A stretch of 64,000 nucleotides of DNA from Aplidium turbinatum (Eukaryota; Chordata; Ascidiacea; Aplousobranchia; Polyclinidae): assembly GCA_918807975.1 (NCBI GenBank), contig OU964920.1, positions 45,661,979 through 45,725,978 on the forward strand, in the 5' to 3' direction. Below are positions 21,312-36,300 of the stretch, piece after piece. Numbering within the stretch: position 1 is the first letter of the stretch; each line of letters starts with the position of its first letter. The notes below the pieces were generated by a model. That model was not told the DNA's origin. It saw only the letters and a list, made by a program, of their open reading frames with translations, and made no database searches. The position numbers and the translations under genes are program-made.

Positions 21312-24300
21312 CTGCAACATAAACGTGATTTAAAAGTAAATTTTCCTGGTTCAGAAATACATTACTTTTGTAATCTAAAATCAAATTAATTAGACTTTAG
21401 CTCAAGTTTTGGCTTGTTTAAGATTGCTAGTCTGAGCCATAAGGTTAGGAGTTCAAAACCTGAATAAACATTCAGATGCCAAAGACTTTGGCAGAAGCTG
21501 TAGCCAGGAAGGATTAGCCAAACCCGTGTTTTACAATTTTTATGTGGTGACAAATCCTTAAAAAAAATTCAACCTTATGCATCTATAACTTCCAAACTAA
21601 CTTGTGCTTAAATAGACATCACAGTATATGCTTATGAACAGTGATTTAATACCAATTTCTGATGCATCAAAAAACCACTTGATTTTTATAAACTGCAGGT
21701 AAGGAACCAATGCAGCTTACTCTTAAGCTATTAGGACGTGGGTTCATAACTTGAATTCATAATCTGGAGGCCGAAACTGAAGTTGTCATTTTCTTGCGGA
21801 AGTTTGCATAGGCCTTTTGAAATTATAGGCCTACATAGTTTCAACGTAAAATTAGAGTTGATAGGCTTATTGATTTGTTACATTTTAAAAGAAGTTATTT
21901 TGAAATAGATCTAACAAGATATTTGCTGTTAAAGGCATACTAAAGGAAAATTTCAAACCGGAATTAAGCATTAAAATGAGTAAACTGAACATTCAAGAAT
22001 ACATTTCAAAAACAATTACCCAAAAAAATTTGTTTTCAATGGCGCTGGCAAGGCCCAAAGTCCAGTGTTTCATTTATTTTCATTTTTTTCAAAATGACCA
22101 AAACGTGCAAACACAGCTCAAGAATACGTCATAAAGTCCAGCAATAACAAAAGCCACGTTACCACATCTGATGTTTTGAGCAAACTGTCTGCTGTTTTGA
22201 TGTTGAAATGTGCTGTTTTGATGTACATACATACATAGCCTACAGTCAAATCGCCCGCAGTAACAATTATTGCGTGATCGGTTGATTGCTAGACTTTATG
22301 ACGTAGACTTTATGACGTTCTTTACAGTCGCACGCTTCGTTGCTCAGGCCAATCTTGTTTTGAAAGCTCTGACAAAAGCACGCGCACAATGGTGGTCAGA
22401 CCGCAATGGGGCACAATTTTATTGAAAATCGTTTTATGGTAGCATGTTAAACACAAAGAACGTGGAAAATCGCCAAGTCAGGTTTTTCCTTTAATACCCC
22501 TTTAAGGGCCTGCTCATAGCATGGCTCTGAAAAGTGCAAGCTTTGTTTGTTTTATTATAACGTGCAATCATTGATTGGCACTTGTAGCATTTGTCTTTTG
22601 ACTTTGCCGCATTAAGAAACGCTGTCTCGCGTTTTTTGATGAGATCGTTTCACCCCCTATGCGGTGACGTTATAGAATTTCAACTGGAAAATTGCACACT
22701 GTTACTGACACCATTACTGATGCCGAAAAAAATTCGCACTCAACAGAATCTGGTGCATTAAACATTTAACTGCAAATGAATGAAACGAAAACAGAATTCA
22801 TATGCTACCAATCAAAATGGCTCAATCCATCAGTTAAAAAGAAGTTATATCAAAAGAAGTAGAAGTTATATCAAAAGTTCTACATTCCATGTAGAATGAT
22901 ATAAAATCTCGAAAACCTAAGGCTTTAGGCAGCTAATAAATTCCAACTGATATGACAAAATCTTTTTCATTACATTTCCGAAGAATTCCAAGAGAATGCG
23001 AAGAACGTCTCACAATCAGTCTAAAATGTCCAATATTATTAAACTACTGCTGAGAGTCATCATGAACAGAGTTAGAAACAAATTACACCCAGAAAGAAAC
23101 GAATGCCAATATGGGTTTATGCCTGATAAAGGAACAAGAAATGCGGTCTTCATTCTGAAAAACCTCGCTCAGAGATCAATCGAAATAAAAACAGATGTGC
23201 GCTTGTGCTTCATCGACTATAAAAAAGCTTTTGATAAACTTCAACACGATGAAATGTTATGCATACTCGACCGAATTAGAATTGACGACAAGGATCTAAG
23301 AGTTATTCAAAATTTATAATTAAAGTAACGTGGGTTCTTCTACTGTAGTGACTATAGGCTACTAGGTTACATCCTGATGTTAAAGATGATACCTAGCCTT
23401 TATTACCGACGTTTCGTCAGTCAGCACGACTGATTTTATCAAGGGGCTGAAACAGATAAACACAACCTGTTCATCAACAATAGCACAACATAAAAACATA
23501 ATGACGAAATGAATGAATTAGCAAGATTCAGAGTTAATAAACGCAACAAGATTACCGCTCAGTTTAATTGGTAAGGCAGAGATGCCTAAAACCAGTAGGC
23601 TACTATCCAACAGCGTAATTTTATCTATCTCTTAGGCCAACGTCAAGAAACGTTGAAATGGTATCAGACAAGATAGAAATGGCAGCAATTACAACGATAG
23701 TGAAAAAGCTCTTGGCAAAGGAAAAGGTGAGCTCAAAGTCAAAGTAATTTTTTGCACACAGAGGGAAAGCTCTGACCATCATTCTGGTTAAGAACAAGTC
23801 ATGCCTTTTGGTTTATGTACCAACATTCTGTAAACAATCCTTTTGTATAATCCTTTTCAGTTTTAACAATAGTAGCGTTTTTTCAAATAATTTTATAGTC
23901 TGAAGTTATAGAAGAGCTGTTTGCCAAGAGCAAACTTCTTCGGACGTTGAAATTTTATAGCTCCTTGGTGCTCATTGATTCTTGATTTAAGATCACATTT
24001 AGTCTGTTTAATGTGAATCTCACTCTGGGTCATGTTCAATGATTTCTGAGATAATTTGGTTAGTGAGACACTGGTCTACTAGGAGATATCCTCGAAGCGC
24101 ACGCTGCACAGCTTTTCCCTTCATCATGAGTACCACAGCATTCCCGCCATAGATTGTCTCTAGGACTTCCTTCCACTTCCCTTCATCAATGTCTCGACGG
24201 CACCCAACAGATTCATGAGCGTATGGAAACTACCACATAACAAGACATCTTTTAGTTGGAGTCTTCAACTTCATTAACAATTTCAGAAGCCTTCCAAAAC

Positions 24301-27300
24301 AATGGTTGATCAAAAGTTATAGCAGGTGGAATGTTGTGCCTTGTTGCGAGCTCGCAGATGAAATCAAGTGGGGATAGAATACATGTTTTGTCGCCGGGGT
24401 ACATATCGATCATTGGTAGGAAGAGAACAGACGATTGACCTGGATGTTTACGCCTACTGTACATTGTGTTCACCATTCTTTGCCAGTTCGGAACCTTTAC
24501 ATTAAATTTGAGTGACAACTCTCAAAGCAAATCAATTCTGCGGTCAGCATCATGCAGATATGGTAACGTTCTGAACTTGATGTTGCTGCGTGCGTACGTG
24601 GCGAAACGGTAGTCTTTAATTGGGACTTTTGTCTCATCTAGTGGGAAAAGAAACGCGCAAGAAGCAGGCAAGTATTTGTCATTCAATAATACAAACTGTT
24701 CGCCCAAGAACAGTCGTAGCTCCTTTATAGCTGGGAATTGCTGCACAGATGCACCAACATTTAACAAAATGAAAGAACGGAAAAAAAAAATCAACTGGAA
24801 TTGCAGAAAGCTAAACATGTTTTGTAGGAGCCTTCCTCGCATGATCATCCCTCGTGTATCAATCTAGCAGTCTTTGACAACTAAATTTTTTTAAGTCTTT
24901 TGAAAATAGATTATAATTATAATTAGACTTATTCAAGTTTTCACAAACTAGACTAAAATTTTAAACCATAAACTGACATTAAAAGAGTTACCTCTCTACC
25001 CAAATTGTAGACTAAAATTAGAATTAGAGCTATCCAAGTTTTCACAAATTAGAGTATAATTTAAACTAGATTAGATTTATTTGGAAGCAGTTGCCACATG
25101 TCTTTTTCTATTTGTATAAAAACCCCAACATGGCTACTCTGGATCATAGTGTCATTTCATCATAACAGCACTGAAACCATTCTTGTCATAATAGACATTG
25201 TTACGCAGGTGAATTGATGACTTAATCGAGTTTTAAATTTGCTGGTTAAGCGATAGAATGATAACTTGATAAGTCACTTTGATCTTAGTCGTTCTGTCGC
25301 GTTTTTTGTATGAGGTTGATAAACGCGCAATTTCCTTTTATTTGTCGAAAAATAATGTTGGACAAACTAGAATTTGTTTGCAAAAGTAGAGATTAGATTA
25401 GAACTACAATTAGAGCAAAACAAAGTTTTTACCAAATTAAAATAAAATTTCAATTATCGACATTTCGCTCTAATTCATCGAATTAGACAACTAGACATAT
25501 CCAGTTGTCCAAATCTGTTATCTAGCACTGATAAGACCTTCAAAAACTGTCACTCAAGTTATTACATATGTACTGTATACAGTATTGTTAAATAATATGG
25601 TTATTATATATACAGTATATATAATATACATACATTAAATTTCCAGCAAAAACTGACATAGCAGAGTTTTGCGCTAACTAAAGTTTCATGTTAGATCAAA
25701 ATCATCAAGAGCAAAAATGATTAACAAAGTAAAAATATATATACTGTATTAGGCTACATATATTATCAAATTGTATTATGTTAAAATCTCGAAACTGAAA
25801 ATGTCTTGTTAACCATTGTCGTCAGTTCATATCGTTTTTAAATAAAGTGTTTACTTGTTCCATTTGTTCTATGTAACTCTTCGTCATTTGGTCGATAAGT
25901 TGATCGGCTTCATTAGAAGCTTTTTCCTGAAATCAAAATATTTAGAAGTTAATTAGCTGTAATTCACAAAAGCAGTACCTCTACGAAATCGGAGTGTCTA
26001 GGGAGCTGACTTTGTTCAATCCCCATCTCTGTGGAGATGCCCCAACGCGGTGTAGAGGTGAACCCAGGCTGAAAACTAGAAACTTCTGGGGCTAATAGAC
26101 ACACGTAACAGTCCCCAATGGCAATTTTTTGCCGGAAAAGGGCAGTGTCTGACGGGCAGGCATCCTGTAAGGCGGGCCTCGATAAACAGAGCACCCGGCA
26201 GCTCGTTGCAACCAGTTCCTCTGAAGCTGCATGTTTCAATAGAATTGGACCGCAGTGGACATGGATCTGACCAACAGTGTGTGCGTAGCCCTCGCGTAGT
26301 CACGGCCACCTTAAAAAACCAAATAATCGAATGGCCTCGGTCTCAATTTGGACCTGGACCAAAAAACGCTTTTACTCCTGATGATCTCCAAACGATAGCC
26401 ACCATCTACAACAACTCTTATGAGCATTTTGGAATGGAAGTTAACATTGATAAAACTAGAATACTCAACCAAACTCCACCAGATCACACTTCTTCAGAGA
26501 TCAATATCAACGAAAGACCTCTAGGTGAAGTAGACTACTTCTCCTACATTGGTAACATATTTTCAACAGCACCAACATGTGTAAAGGATATTGAACATCG
26601 CTTAAAAGCAGCACATTGTGCCAATGGAAAACTTAACCATCGTGTTTTCAATAACCATGCTATATCTATCCGCATAAAAATTATGGTCTTCCAGGCAGTC
26701 GTTCTATCCACCCTTCTTTATGCTTGTGAAACCTGGACATTATACCGCCGTGACATCAAACGTCTTGAAAATTTCCAGCAGAGGAAACTGAGGCAAATGC
26801 TACGCACTCGTTGGGAAGATTGTCTCACCAACGATGCAATCCTTGATCGCGCTAGGTTGCCCAACTTAGAAGCCACCATATTGCAACACCGCCTTCGCTG
26901 GACAGGACATGTCATGCGAATGGACCAAACGAGGCTCCTGCGAATAATGCTTTGTGGTGAGCTGGAGACAGGAAAAAGACCCCCTGGAAGACCAAAAATG
27001 AGATACAAAGATCAGCTGAAAGTCTCCCTCAACCATGCAAACATTGATCTGGATTCATGGGAACAACTTGCTAGTGACAGATCACTCTGGAGAAAAAGAA
27101 CTAGAGAAGGCACGGAAATTTTCAAAAAAAAACAGGATACAAAAAGCCCAAGAAAAACGAAACATTACGAAAGAAAAGCTAAAACTACCACGCCCCCCAC
27201 CCTCCATACAATGTGCCTTTTGCCCACGTCTTTTCCATCATTGACTGGGCCTCCAAAGCCACATACGACATCACCACCCAAAGCCAAATTCGATTTGAAG

Positions 27301-30300
27301 ACAAACCAATGCTCGGACACGAGCTGGAGCCGACGAGACAAAAGCAGTTAACAAAAGTTTAAAAAAAAAATGCTAATCCGTATCACTGAGAGGTTCTGTG
27401 AAGCAACCGGCTGGTTGTCAACGAAATTGTTGGTCAACGAAAAGCGACCAGTAATGATTTCATTGGATCCGCATGATTTAACCTTGTTAAATGAGCAACT
27501 AATGTTTTGCAACTAACGTTGCTTTGCTGTGCGTATTTAATTTGAGGACCCCCAGTCTTTAATGTCGCATTATTACTTTGTGGAGTGTTGTGGAGCCTGC
27601 AGCGCAACAAGTTTTTCTTTTATTTTTGTTTGTAGTTTTTGCTTTCTTTCGTGGTTTTGACTATTCTGAAGAAGTCAATATTGGACTATTGTTTTCTGAT
27701 TTAATAGCATTATTTCTGTCAAAATGCAATTCTCATTGGAAACGATGTTCCTTGGTTCTTCACGCGCTGTAATAGCGCCGTCCAGACTAAGGCATGAAGT
27801 AAAGTGAAATGCGCTATGAAACGCTATGGCATTGAAATCAACCAATGTCGCGTTGCGCACAATGGAGAGCGTGTGGTTAGAACGACAGTCATTGTGATTT
27901 GAAATTAACAGGTTAACTAAAACAGCCAATATCAAGCTAAACTAATAGGATGAAGCAATGCATCGATAAGACCGATTTTAAGAAATTGCCGTGTTGATTT
28001 GGACTGCTCTTGGATGAAACTGTTTTCGATGCAAATATGTAGCAATAAAAGCACATCTTCGTCACAGCTTATGCAAATGACAAGCAAATGACAAGTTATG
28101 TTTTCTTAATAATTAAATAAAATCAGTCATGTTCGGAAACTTGTATAATTGCTTAATAAAGCTTTCGCTGCCGTGAAGTAGGTTTCTTCAGCATCTGGAA
28201 AAGCCTAAGAAAATGAAAATAAAATAATTTAAAATTACTTCACCAGTGAGATCTGCAATGGAAACTATCTAACACAACAACTTCTTAACAGTTACAAAGC
28301 TGCGTATAGAAACTGGAGGCCTGATTAATTATTCATGAGTGTTCGTTTCGAAAACCAAACTGTTGCTGAACTAACTAAAGTGAAATAACAATGGAGTTAT
28401 CTGTTGTGGTAGCTTACCACCAGATTTTAAATTTAAATGCGGCTGACATCAAGGGAGTTTAATGCTCAGTAGTCAGTAGCAACATTGGTTAAGAATAATA
28501 TATCAACTTTAAACCCGTCATCGTAGAACTATCAAAAACGCGGCGCACAGTAGGCTAGTACTTTGACAAAACAACAGATATATCACAAGAGAAACAAGCG
28601 TAATAAAAATAAAAGTTGACTATTGATCAACTGCAAACAAATCGGGGGTAACCCGCAGCTTGGAACGGTTTATAGTTGAAAGACAATTCAAAGATGAGGA
28701 GTGATGAAGCATCAAAAAAGTATAAAGCACTGAAATCCAAAGATTTAATTATAGTACAAAATATGTAGAGTAACCGAAATAAAAAAAATTACCAACGAAA
28801 ATATTAGCGAAGTCAAGGTATGACATCGCACTTTACCAAGTGGGGTGTAGTAAAAAAAGAAAATTAAAATCTAAGTCCGTAAATTAAATCAGTGTTTCTT
28901 GTTTCAACAGAACGGTTCGATGGTGTTGAGAGTTTCAATCCAACATGCTTCTTTTTCTTTTCTGTATGTTTCTGTATCTCGTTTGTCTGTACTGAAAACT
29001 TAAAATTCATGAATGCTGTGATCTGGAAGATTGAAATGAGCACCAACAGTGAATTCGATTGTATAATTCTTTATGCTGGTTCGGTTAATAATATTATTCA
29101 GATATTCTGGTTTCTAATTTGCGGCCAGTTCCACCAACACAATGTTTGCTGCACCCTGAACATGATATGAAGTAAACAACATTTTTTGTGTTGCAGGTTA
29201 TGTGCTGAAAAATTGAAAACGTTGTTTTATTGTCGGAGTTATTAAACGACCTTGTTACAGTGGAGTGTTTGCAACTAGAACAGTTTTGTCAATTACATTG
29301 ATAAAATCTTATTAATTTTATTGGCATTAGAAAGAGGTTTAATTTTAGAAAACAGATGTCACGCAAAGTGGGACATCGTCGATCAGCGATTGTGAGAAGA
29401 TTTTTGAATATGATGGAGTTTAGAATCGAATTTTTCTTCAGTATATATTCAAATTTGACAAAAGTGAGGTTCATTTTTGATAGGTGTTGGTGAAAATTGG
29501 TCACAAATGGGATGGTGCACTCCTTTGTTGAAGGATTGTCCTTGTAAGATAACAATGACTTTCGGTCAATACTTTTAGCTCGTCCGACAGCACGATTGGC
29601 GGTTTTTTTGGTGTCTGCGTTTAATCACATGCATCTTGAGAAATTTGATAATTTATTTTCTTATTTTCTTATTTCATCTTGATTTCTTACTTTCAAAATA
29701 ATTTATTGATCTAATAAGAATTATTTGCAAATATCAGCCACATTATGTGCTTTGTGAAATTCACTTTAACTTCACTTTAATTTTAATTAAACTTCATTTA
29801 AACTTAATGGGCTTTCAAGTTCCAATCGTACGATCTACTCACTGTTACTGCAGAAAAAAGCTAGATTTCGTTTCATCTTGTTAGAAACAAGATTATAATG
29901 GTAAATGGTCGAACTAGTTTATGGCGTAAAAGATAAAATGGAGCTTGAATCAATGCTTTTATTAAATGACATCGTCCACTCCAGAACCATCAACATTTCT
30001 GCTAACAATTTCTAACAAGTAATGGAAGAATTCAAAGCCACACTCTTCATTCAGTATGCAACTGGATAAAAGTTTAAATATTTTTAATTGTTGTTAACTT
30101 CTGGTTTTGTTCTCTATGATTGTGGTGACAATGCAAAAAAGATATTTTGTGAGTCACTGTTACAACATGCGAAAGCCACTGATATCTTAGAATGGGTTAA
30201 AAATAATTTCTAAGGACTACTTTGAATCAAACAAAAATGATAGTTTGTGCATGGATAGATGGAACACCTACACATGGATGCAGTAACTGCAATGCTTGTC

Positions 30301-33300
30301 TAAAGATCTGGATTTGCAAGTTTGTTAAAAAACAATACATTCCACAGGCAATCTCTGCTCATTGTTTTTCACAACGCCTCACATTAGCATCAAAACGCTC
30401 CTAACAAACTTGACAGACATTTTGTCTGATAGTGTGAAAATCGTTTACTTTAGCAGAGCTCGTGCTTTGAATCCTCGATAATATAATTCAAAAGGTTTTG
30501 TCAATAAATGGAAGAGGAACATAAAAGTATCCTTCAATCGCATAGAAGTGTGCTGGCTATCAATGGGACAAGCGCTTACAATATTTGAATTTAAAAAAAA
30601 ACTTTTTTTTATGAGACAAAAACCATTGAAGAATTTATTCAAGGTTTAGTTTACTTGGCAAACGTTCTTAGTTATAAGAAAGAAATATTATTTTTTTGTT
30701 TATGATCCTGTCATTACAATAATATCAGCGCTTTTGAAAAACTTAACCCTATTTCCTGTGGGGGGGGGGGTCGGTGGGGACTTGGTACTTTTCAAAGCAA
30801 TATCATTAAAGAACTACGCGATTCACAGCTTTGAAATTTCTTGGCTTTTCCTAAAAATTATTCAAGTATTTATTCCGCTTTAAATTACGTTGCTATTGTC
30901 TATAGTTTGAAAGATATTACATGATTTTCATAACATACTCTGATATTTTAGCTAGTTACCAGCTAGCCCTTTTGTTTTCAAATTATACGGACTAATAAGA
31001 TTACTGAGCGCCGCCGTGCGTAGAACTGCCACGTAAATATCTCATGAGTTGGCTTTGTTGTAAAGCATTCAACCGTAATGATTCCGCTTTTTGTTTGCAA
31101 ACTCGAGTTTTGAGTTGCTTTTAATAATCTTTTCATTACATCTGAGTTTTATTGAAATTATCAGAGAGGATCCGATAAGCTATGGTGAAAGAAATGTAAT
31201 TTTACGTTGTTTTCTGTGGCTAATACATTTTGTTTCTAACTTATAACAAGAAGCAGTAGGAAAATTCTTGACAAAATTCTGTTTATCTCAAAAACAAACA
31301 GACTGATGTGGTAAGTTTCTTGATTTCTTGTCCGAAAGCAAGGAGTGCGTTCTTGACCCGCCAATGAACTTTTGCATGCACCTGAACACTTATATTCACA
31401 TGAATATTTATGGATGTTGTGAAAATGTTTTATCAAAACGGGAGATTGATGGATACTGAAAAGAACTTGACACAGACTATCTAAACTGCTTAGCTTTAGT
31501 GGAAAAACACGCGCAACTAAATTATTGTGCTTTGACAAACATTGTGCAATGTGCATATTGTGTCAGCACTGAATCTTTACCTAAATGGTAATTTTGCAGT
31601 TGCTTGAGAGATTACAAAATTATTTTTTCTCTACGAGGATTTAAAAGTTTTGAAATATCTCAGCAGAAACACTATTTGAACCAACTCAATAAATTCAAAC
31701 TTTTCATTCAAATGTTGGTCTTCAAAAGCTTAATTTTACAAAACGGTGTAGGCCTATATCTTTTTCTTCATAAATTTGGATGTTTGTGTCATTTGGAGCA
31801 AAGTTGTTTGTTGGGGTTGAAAGAATCTGAAATCAATGCCTCGTTTTTGTTATGTATTGTAACGCAATCTATCAGTCAGCCGCTTTTGTGACTTTTTGTT
31901 TTCGAATACATTTCCGTGACAAAAGATTGGCTTTTGTAATAACGCCTTCAACCATAGAGTTGCATTCTCTGACTGCATCTCAAACGCTATACCATACTTA
32001 GCAATTTTTTCTAAAGCATTGTTACACAAAATGCATATCTGACAAAATAAGGGAAATACGTTGAATTGAATTATTTCTTATACGGATCGTTTTCCTTGTC
32101 TCATAAAACTAATTAGAAAAAAAGAAAGAACGATTTTTATCGTTTGGTATAAAAATATGTATATTGAGGTTTACCTTGGTTTGCATAATGAAAATCACCA
32201 CAAAGAATTGCTCGAATAGATTTTCGCAGCTCTTTGATCCTTCGCGACGATAGGCTATCAGTTATAGTTTTTATCAGATGAAACCTGTTCAAACTATTTT
32301 GTTTTAAAACTATGGTTCATTCAAGAATATAATACTTTGTAAATATAACTTACTTCATTTTTGTGTTTTTACCTCGATTTTTTTACAAGCAAGACTTTAC
32401 ACAAAACATCTTCAGTGTGAGCCTACTCAGGAATGCCGACTCGATAAGTTATTTGCAACGTGAGTTGATTGACCATAGTAGCCAAAATGAACCAGAAAGC
32501 TGTGGCCAAAACTTGACTGCTTTTTATCAAAATGTTTGCACATTGGGAACAGCAATCACTTTGTTTGAAATCAGCAAATCACTTTTTGTCATTGGTTCAA
32601 CGTCTGCAGACGTCTAAACTAACATACAACAAAGTTGGTTTTCTGGGTCTTTGATTCGGACAAACACCATTATGATGTATTGTGATGATCTATCAGCCAG
32701 CAGTAGTTTATGCGCCTTTTGTTTTTGGGTGTGTGTCAATTACAAAAGATGGCTTTTGCAGTGACGCCATCAACCGCAAACTGCATCTAAAATGCTATTT
32801 CAAAATTTGAAAAGAAAGAAATCTTCTAATGCATAATAAATAACGACACAAAATGCATGTCCAACAAATTAGAAAAAAATGTAGAAAACGTTATCTTGCA
32901 AATCTAGTTAACAACATGAACAAAAAAAAAACATTTCAATCATTTAGACACAAAAGTCCAGTTTTAAAATACCAATAACTTTCAAGTTTGCCCAAGGAAA
33001 AAGTCAAAACTTTAGCGATTTTTGTTTGTGTACGACAATAGCACTTAGCCTGAAAAAGTTTTTTTTTTGCAAGATTTGATATCTTGCTAAATGTATCCAT
33101 TTTTCGTATCGTTATGCCACGACTTTGAGTTTGTCACGCAGAACGGGAGTTCCATTTGGCAATGTGCAAACGACCTTTTCTATAGCCTACCAACTCGATT
33201 TGACTAAACGATTATTACCACTACATTTTATTACAACTGTTTGCAAAATTGTTTCATTCAAAGTGATCATTGTTGATAAGTATTGAAACATATCACTTTT

Positions 33301-36300
33301 GTAATGCATCGTGACATAGTTTATCAGTCAGGAAATTTAGACGCTCTTTGTTTTTGGAGTGCATGATGGCCTAAGATGGAACGAGCTCCTATCGAAGCAA
33401 GTCACTACCTTTGGATAGGTTGTTGTTCAAATACCACGTGACACCACAGGCTACCTTACTTTTCTGTATTCAACCGCTACCCAGACAGCAAATCAGACAC
33501 TTTTTACATCGATTCAACGTCTCTAGACGTTGAAACAATGTTATAAACGAATAAATAGCTCCCTGAGATGTGCTGTGAAATGCAAAGTGTTTCTTGATCA
33601 TGCATAACCAAATTCGACAGTGTGAATGTGAAAAAAATGCTTGATTTAGTTCTAATATCAAGTAATGACAGTACGTTTGAAAAAGTGTAGACTATAAACA
33701 TGTGGCTCAAAAAGAACTTGAAATATATTTTTTTTGCAGTGATTTTGTCTCATTCTCTGCAAATGTTGAAACAAAGCAAAACATTTTTACAATGCCTCCG
33801 GCAAAACAACAAGCAAACGCAAGTCGGACACCAATTACGATTTCATTCAAGCGTAGACGACGTCTCTGCGTAAAAGATTAAAATCCTACACAATGGAATT
33901 AACCCGTCACACTCAACTATAAGTTAATTAAGAAGCGATTTCTCAAGTCAAATAAAAAAATATGACCAACCATCAAATTTTTAGATTTTTTAAATTGTGT
34001 TGTTGAACAAATTGCAAAAGAGTTTCGATGTTATGTTGTCAGATAAATTATTTGCATCATGTGAAAATTTGATTGATCTATCTTGCGTAGTTTTTGAGTT
34101 ACACGAGCTCAAAGTGCTAGTGTCGAACCGAATTCTAGAGTCTAGACACAATTTTTTACATGTGCAGACATTCGGAAGCATTGAAAAACTCTTTTACAAG
34201 TTCCTGTTTAGCCGTAGAGTATCTTTGAAGTATAGCATGGATACGTCATCATTTCCTCGTTGAACTGGAATCTATCAGTGATGAGTACTTTAAAAAAATA
34301 TGAACTCATTGAACTGATGACAATAGAATTATAAAAATTGCCCTTCAATTCGAAAAGTTTTGCCAATTTTGAAGTTCACTGAAGCACGCATATTATTTTT
34401 TGGTTCATGGCCATGGTTGCTATAATCTATTTTTATGTGTCAGGATTTTCATCCTTGCTTACTATCAAAGCAAAAAGTCGAAACTGGTTGGATGCAAAGA
34501 ATGACATGCCTGTTGCCCTATCAAAGACAAAGTCAGATTTCATGTTGTTGTTGAATATAAACAGTAGGCTACCATCATTATTTTATTCTTTCACATTAGT
34601 AAGATTAAATCGAAGATTCTGAAAAACACATTTACTACGTCATTAAATTTAATAAAATATTTTTTTTTTCCAAATATTTAAATTTTATTGCGTTATGTCC
34701 AATTTTCATGGAGTTCAATTTTTTTACGAACGAGCCCACTAAGATGGTACACGCAAATTCAAAATTTTTGGAGTCCGCGTTAAAAAAAAGGGTTAAAAAC
34801 CCCGCCTCTCACCAAACAGTAATCGATTAAACAACTTGGACAGACTGGCAAACGTTGGTGTAGGAAGCGTTTAACGCTGCCTTGTGTGATGTAAGCTTTT
34901 GAGTATCGAGTTTTGGTAGCAGTATTTTCTTTCTTTTGTAGCCAAAAAGGATTGGACAGTCTTAAAATGAACTGAACTCTCTAAACGGTCGTACACTTCA
35001 GACCGGGGTACCTAGGTGGTTAAAACGGTCCTGGTTGCAGAAGTTGTAGTGTAGTTTCTTTATTAATGTACCAATTGTACTTAAGTTTATTTTTGTTCAA
35101 CAACGAGAAAGTGCTACAGATTCTAATATATTTAGTGTATGCATGGCCACCTAAAGATACGGCCTGATTTGTCACATTTTGCAGAAATTTCCAGGTTTTT
35201 CTAACTTTGGGCGAACGTTTAAATATATTTTTCTAAAAATTAGATTTTGACGCTTTCTTTATTCTTTTCCCCAGATGACACAATAGGTTTTAACATTCTC
35301 ACATGTTGAAAAACAAAGAAAATTTGATTTCGAAGATTTTAGTCAGACTGTTAATTTTCAATAACAGTCTGATTTTGCGTTTTTCAACTTACTTTTTCTC
35401 ATTTGCTACTGCTTCCCCAAGGCAACAAAAAAGTTTTATGTCATTAGGAAACCGCAAAAAGTAAAAACATCTCAAAAAATGTCAGTCAAGCACTAGCAGT
35501 AGCTGTAATCAAAATCTGCAAAATGTGACAAATCAGGCCGCATCTCCAGGTGGCCATGGTGTATGCTTTTGTTATATGCAGAAGTCAAATTACAGCCCAA
35601 CTTAGCCTACATCTTGTTTACATCATCCAAAAAAAAATCATACATCAAAAAAAAAACAACCTACATCTAGTTTAAAGCAATTGCATCATTTTCTAGTGCT
35701 TAAATATGCCAAAATATGACAAAGCATTAATATTTTGATTTAAATCTGCAAAAAAGAGAATTTAAGTAGTTTAAAAGTAGGCTTTTCATGTCATCTTTTT
35801 ACGGTTGTCTAGTCGATTCAAGGCTGGTCATTTTTGAAGTGTTGCTTTTCTTTAGTTCTCAGCCAGATATTAACGGTTACGTTATTTGTCACAAATTTGC
35901 CATGTAAGGCGAAAATAAACCGTGAACTATCAAAGCTCCGGTCGGATCATGGGTGGTTTTAATCAAATTATAACTTATAACTTAGAGTCGAATACATGTG
36001 CACCGTGCTCCCTAATTTACAGCATACCACTGGTTAACAGAATCATACCATGAATCCACGTAGGCTAAACATTTTTTTATATTTGAGCTGTTGTTATGCA
36101 TTATGTTGCATCCAAGTAGCTGTGGAGTGTAACTCGAACTAGAAAACTCTCTTTCAATTTTTTCCGCTGTTCATTCGCATGTCTATTTCAAGTAATTAAT
36201 CTCCATATAAAATGCTAAAATTTGTATTGTAGAGAGGCTTTGTTTGTCGTATCCAGGCTTGCACCTGATGGTTGAAGATTTAGATTAAGTGGACGGAAAG

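Noticed and set aside
26206-27351. A 381-residue plus-strand frame as a host gene
   Set aside because: It is the post-RT part of a LINE (RLRWTGHVMRM, GRPKMRYKDQLK), and the first ~45 residues are unrelated run-on.
30755-30780. G-run as a G-quadruplex regulatory site
   Set aside because: A single homopolymer-like run in an intron with no supporting context; the C-run at 53670 was dismissed for the same reason.
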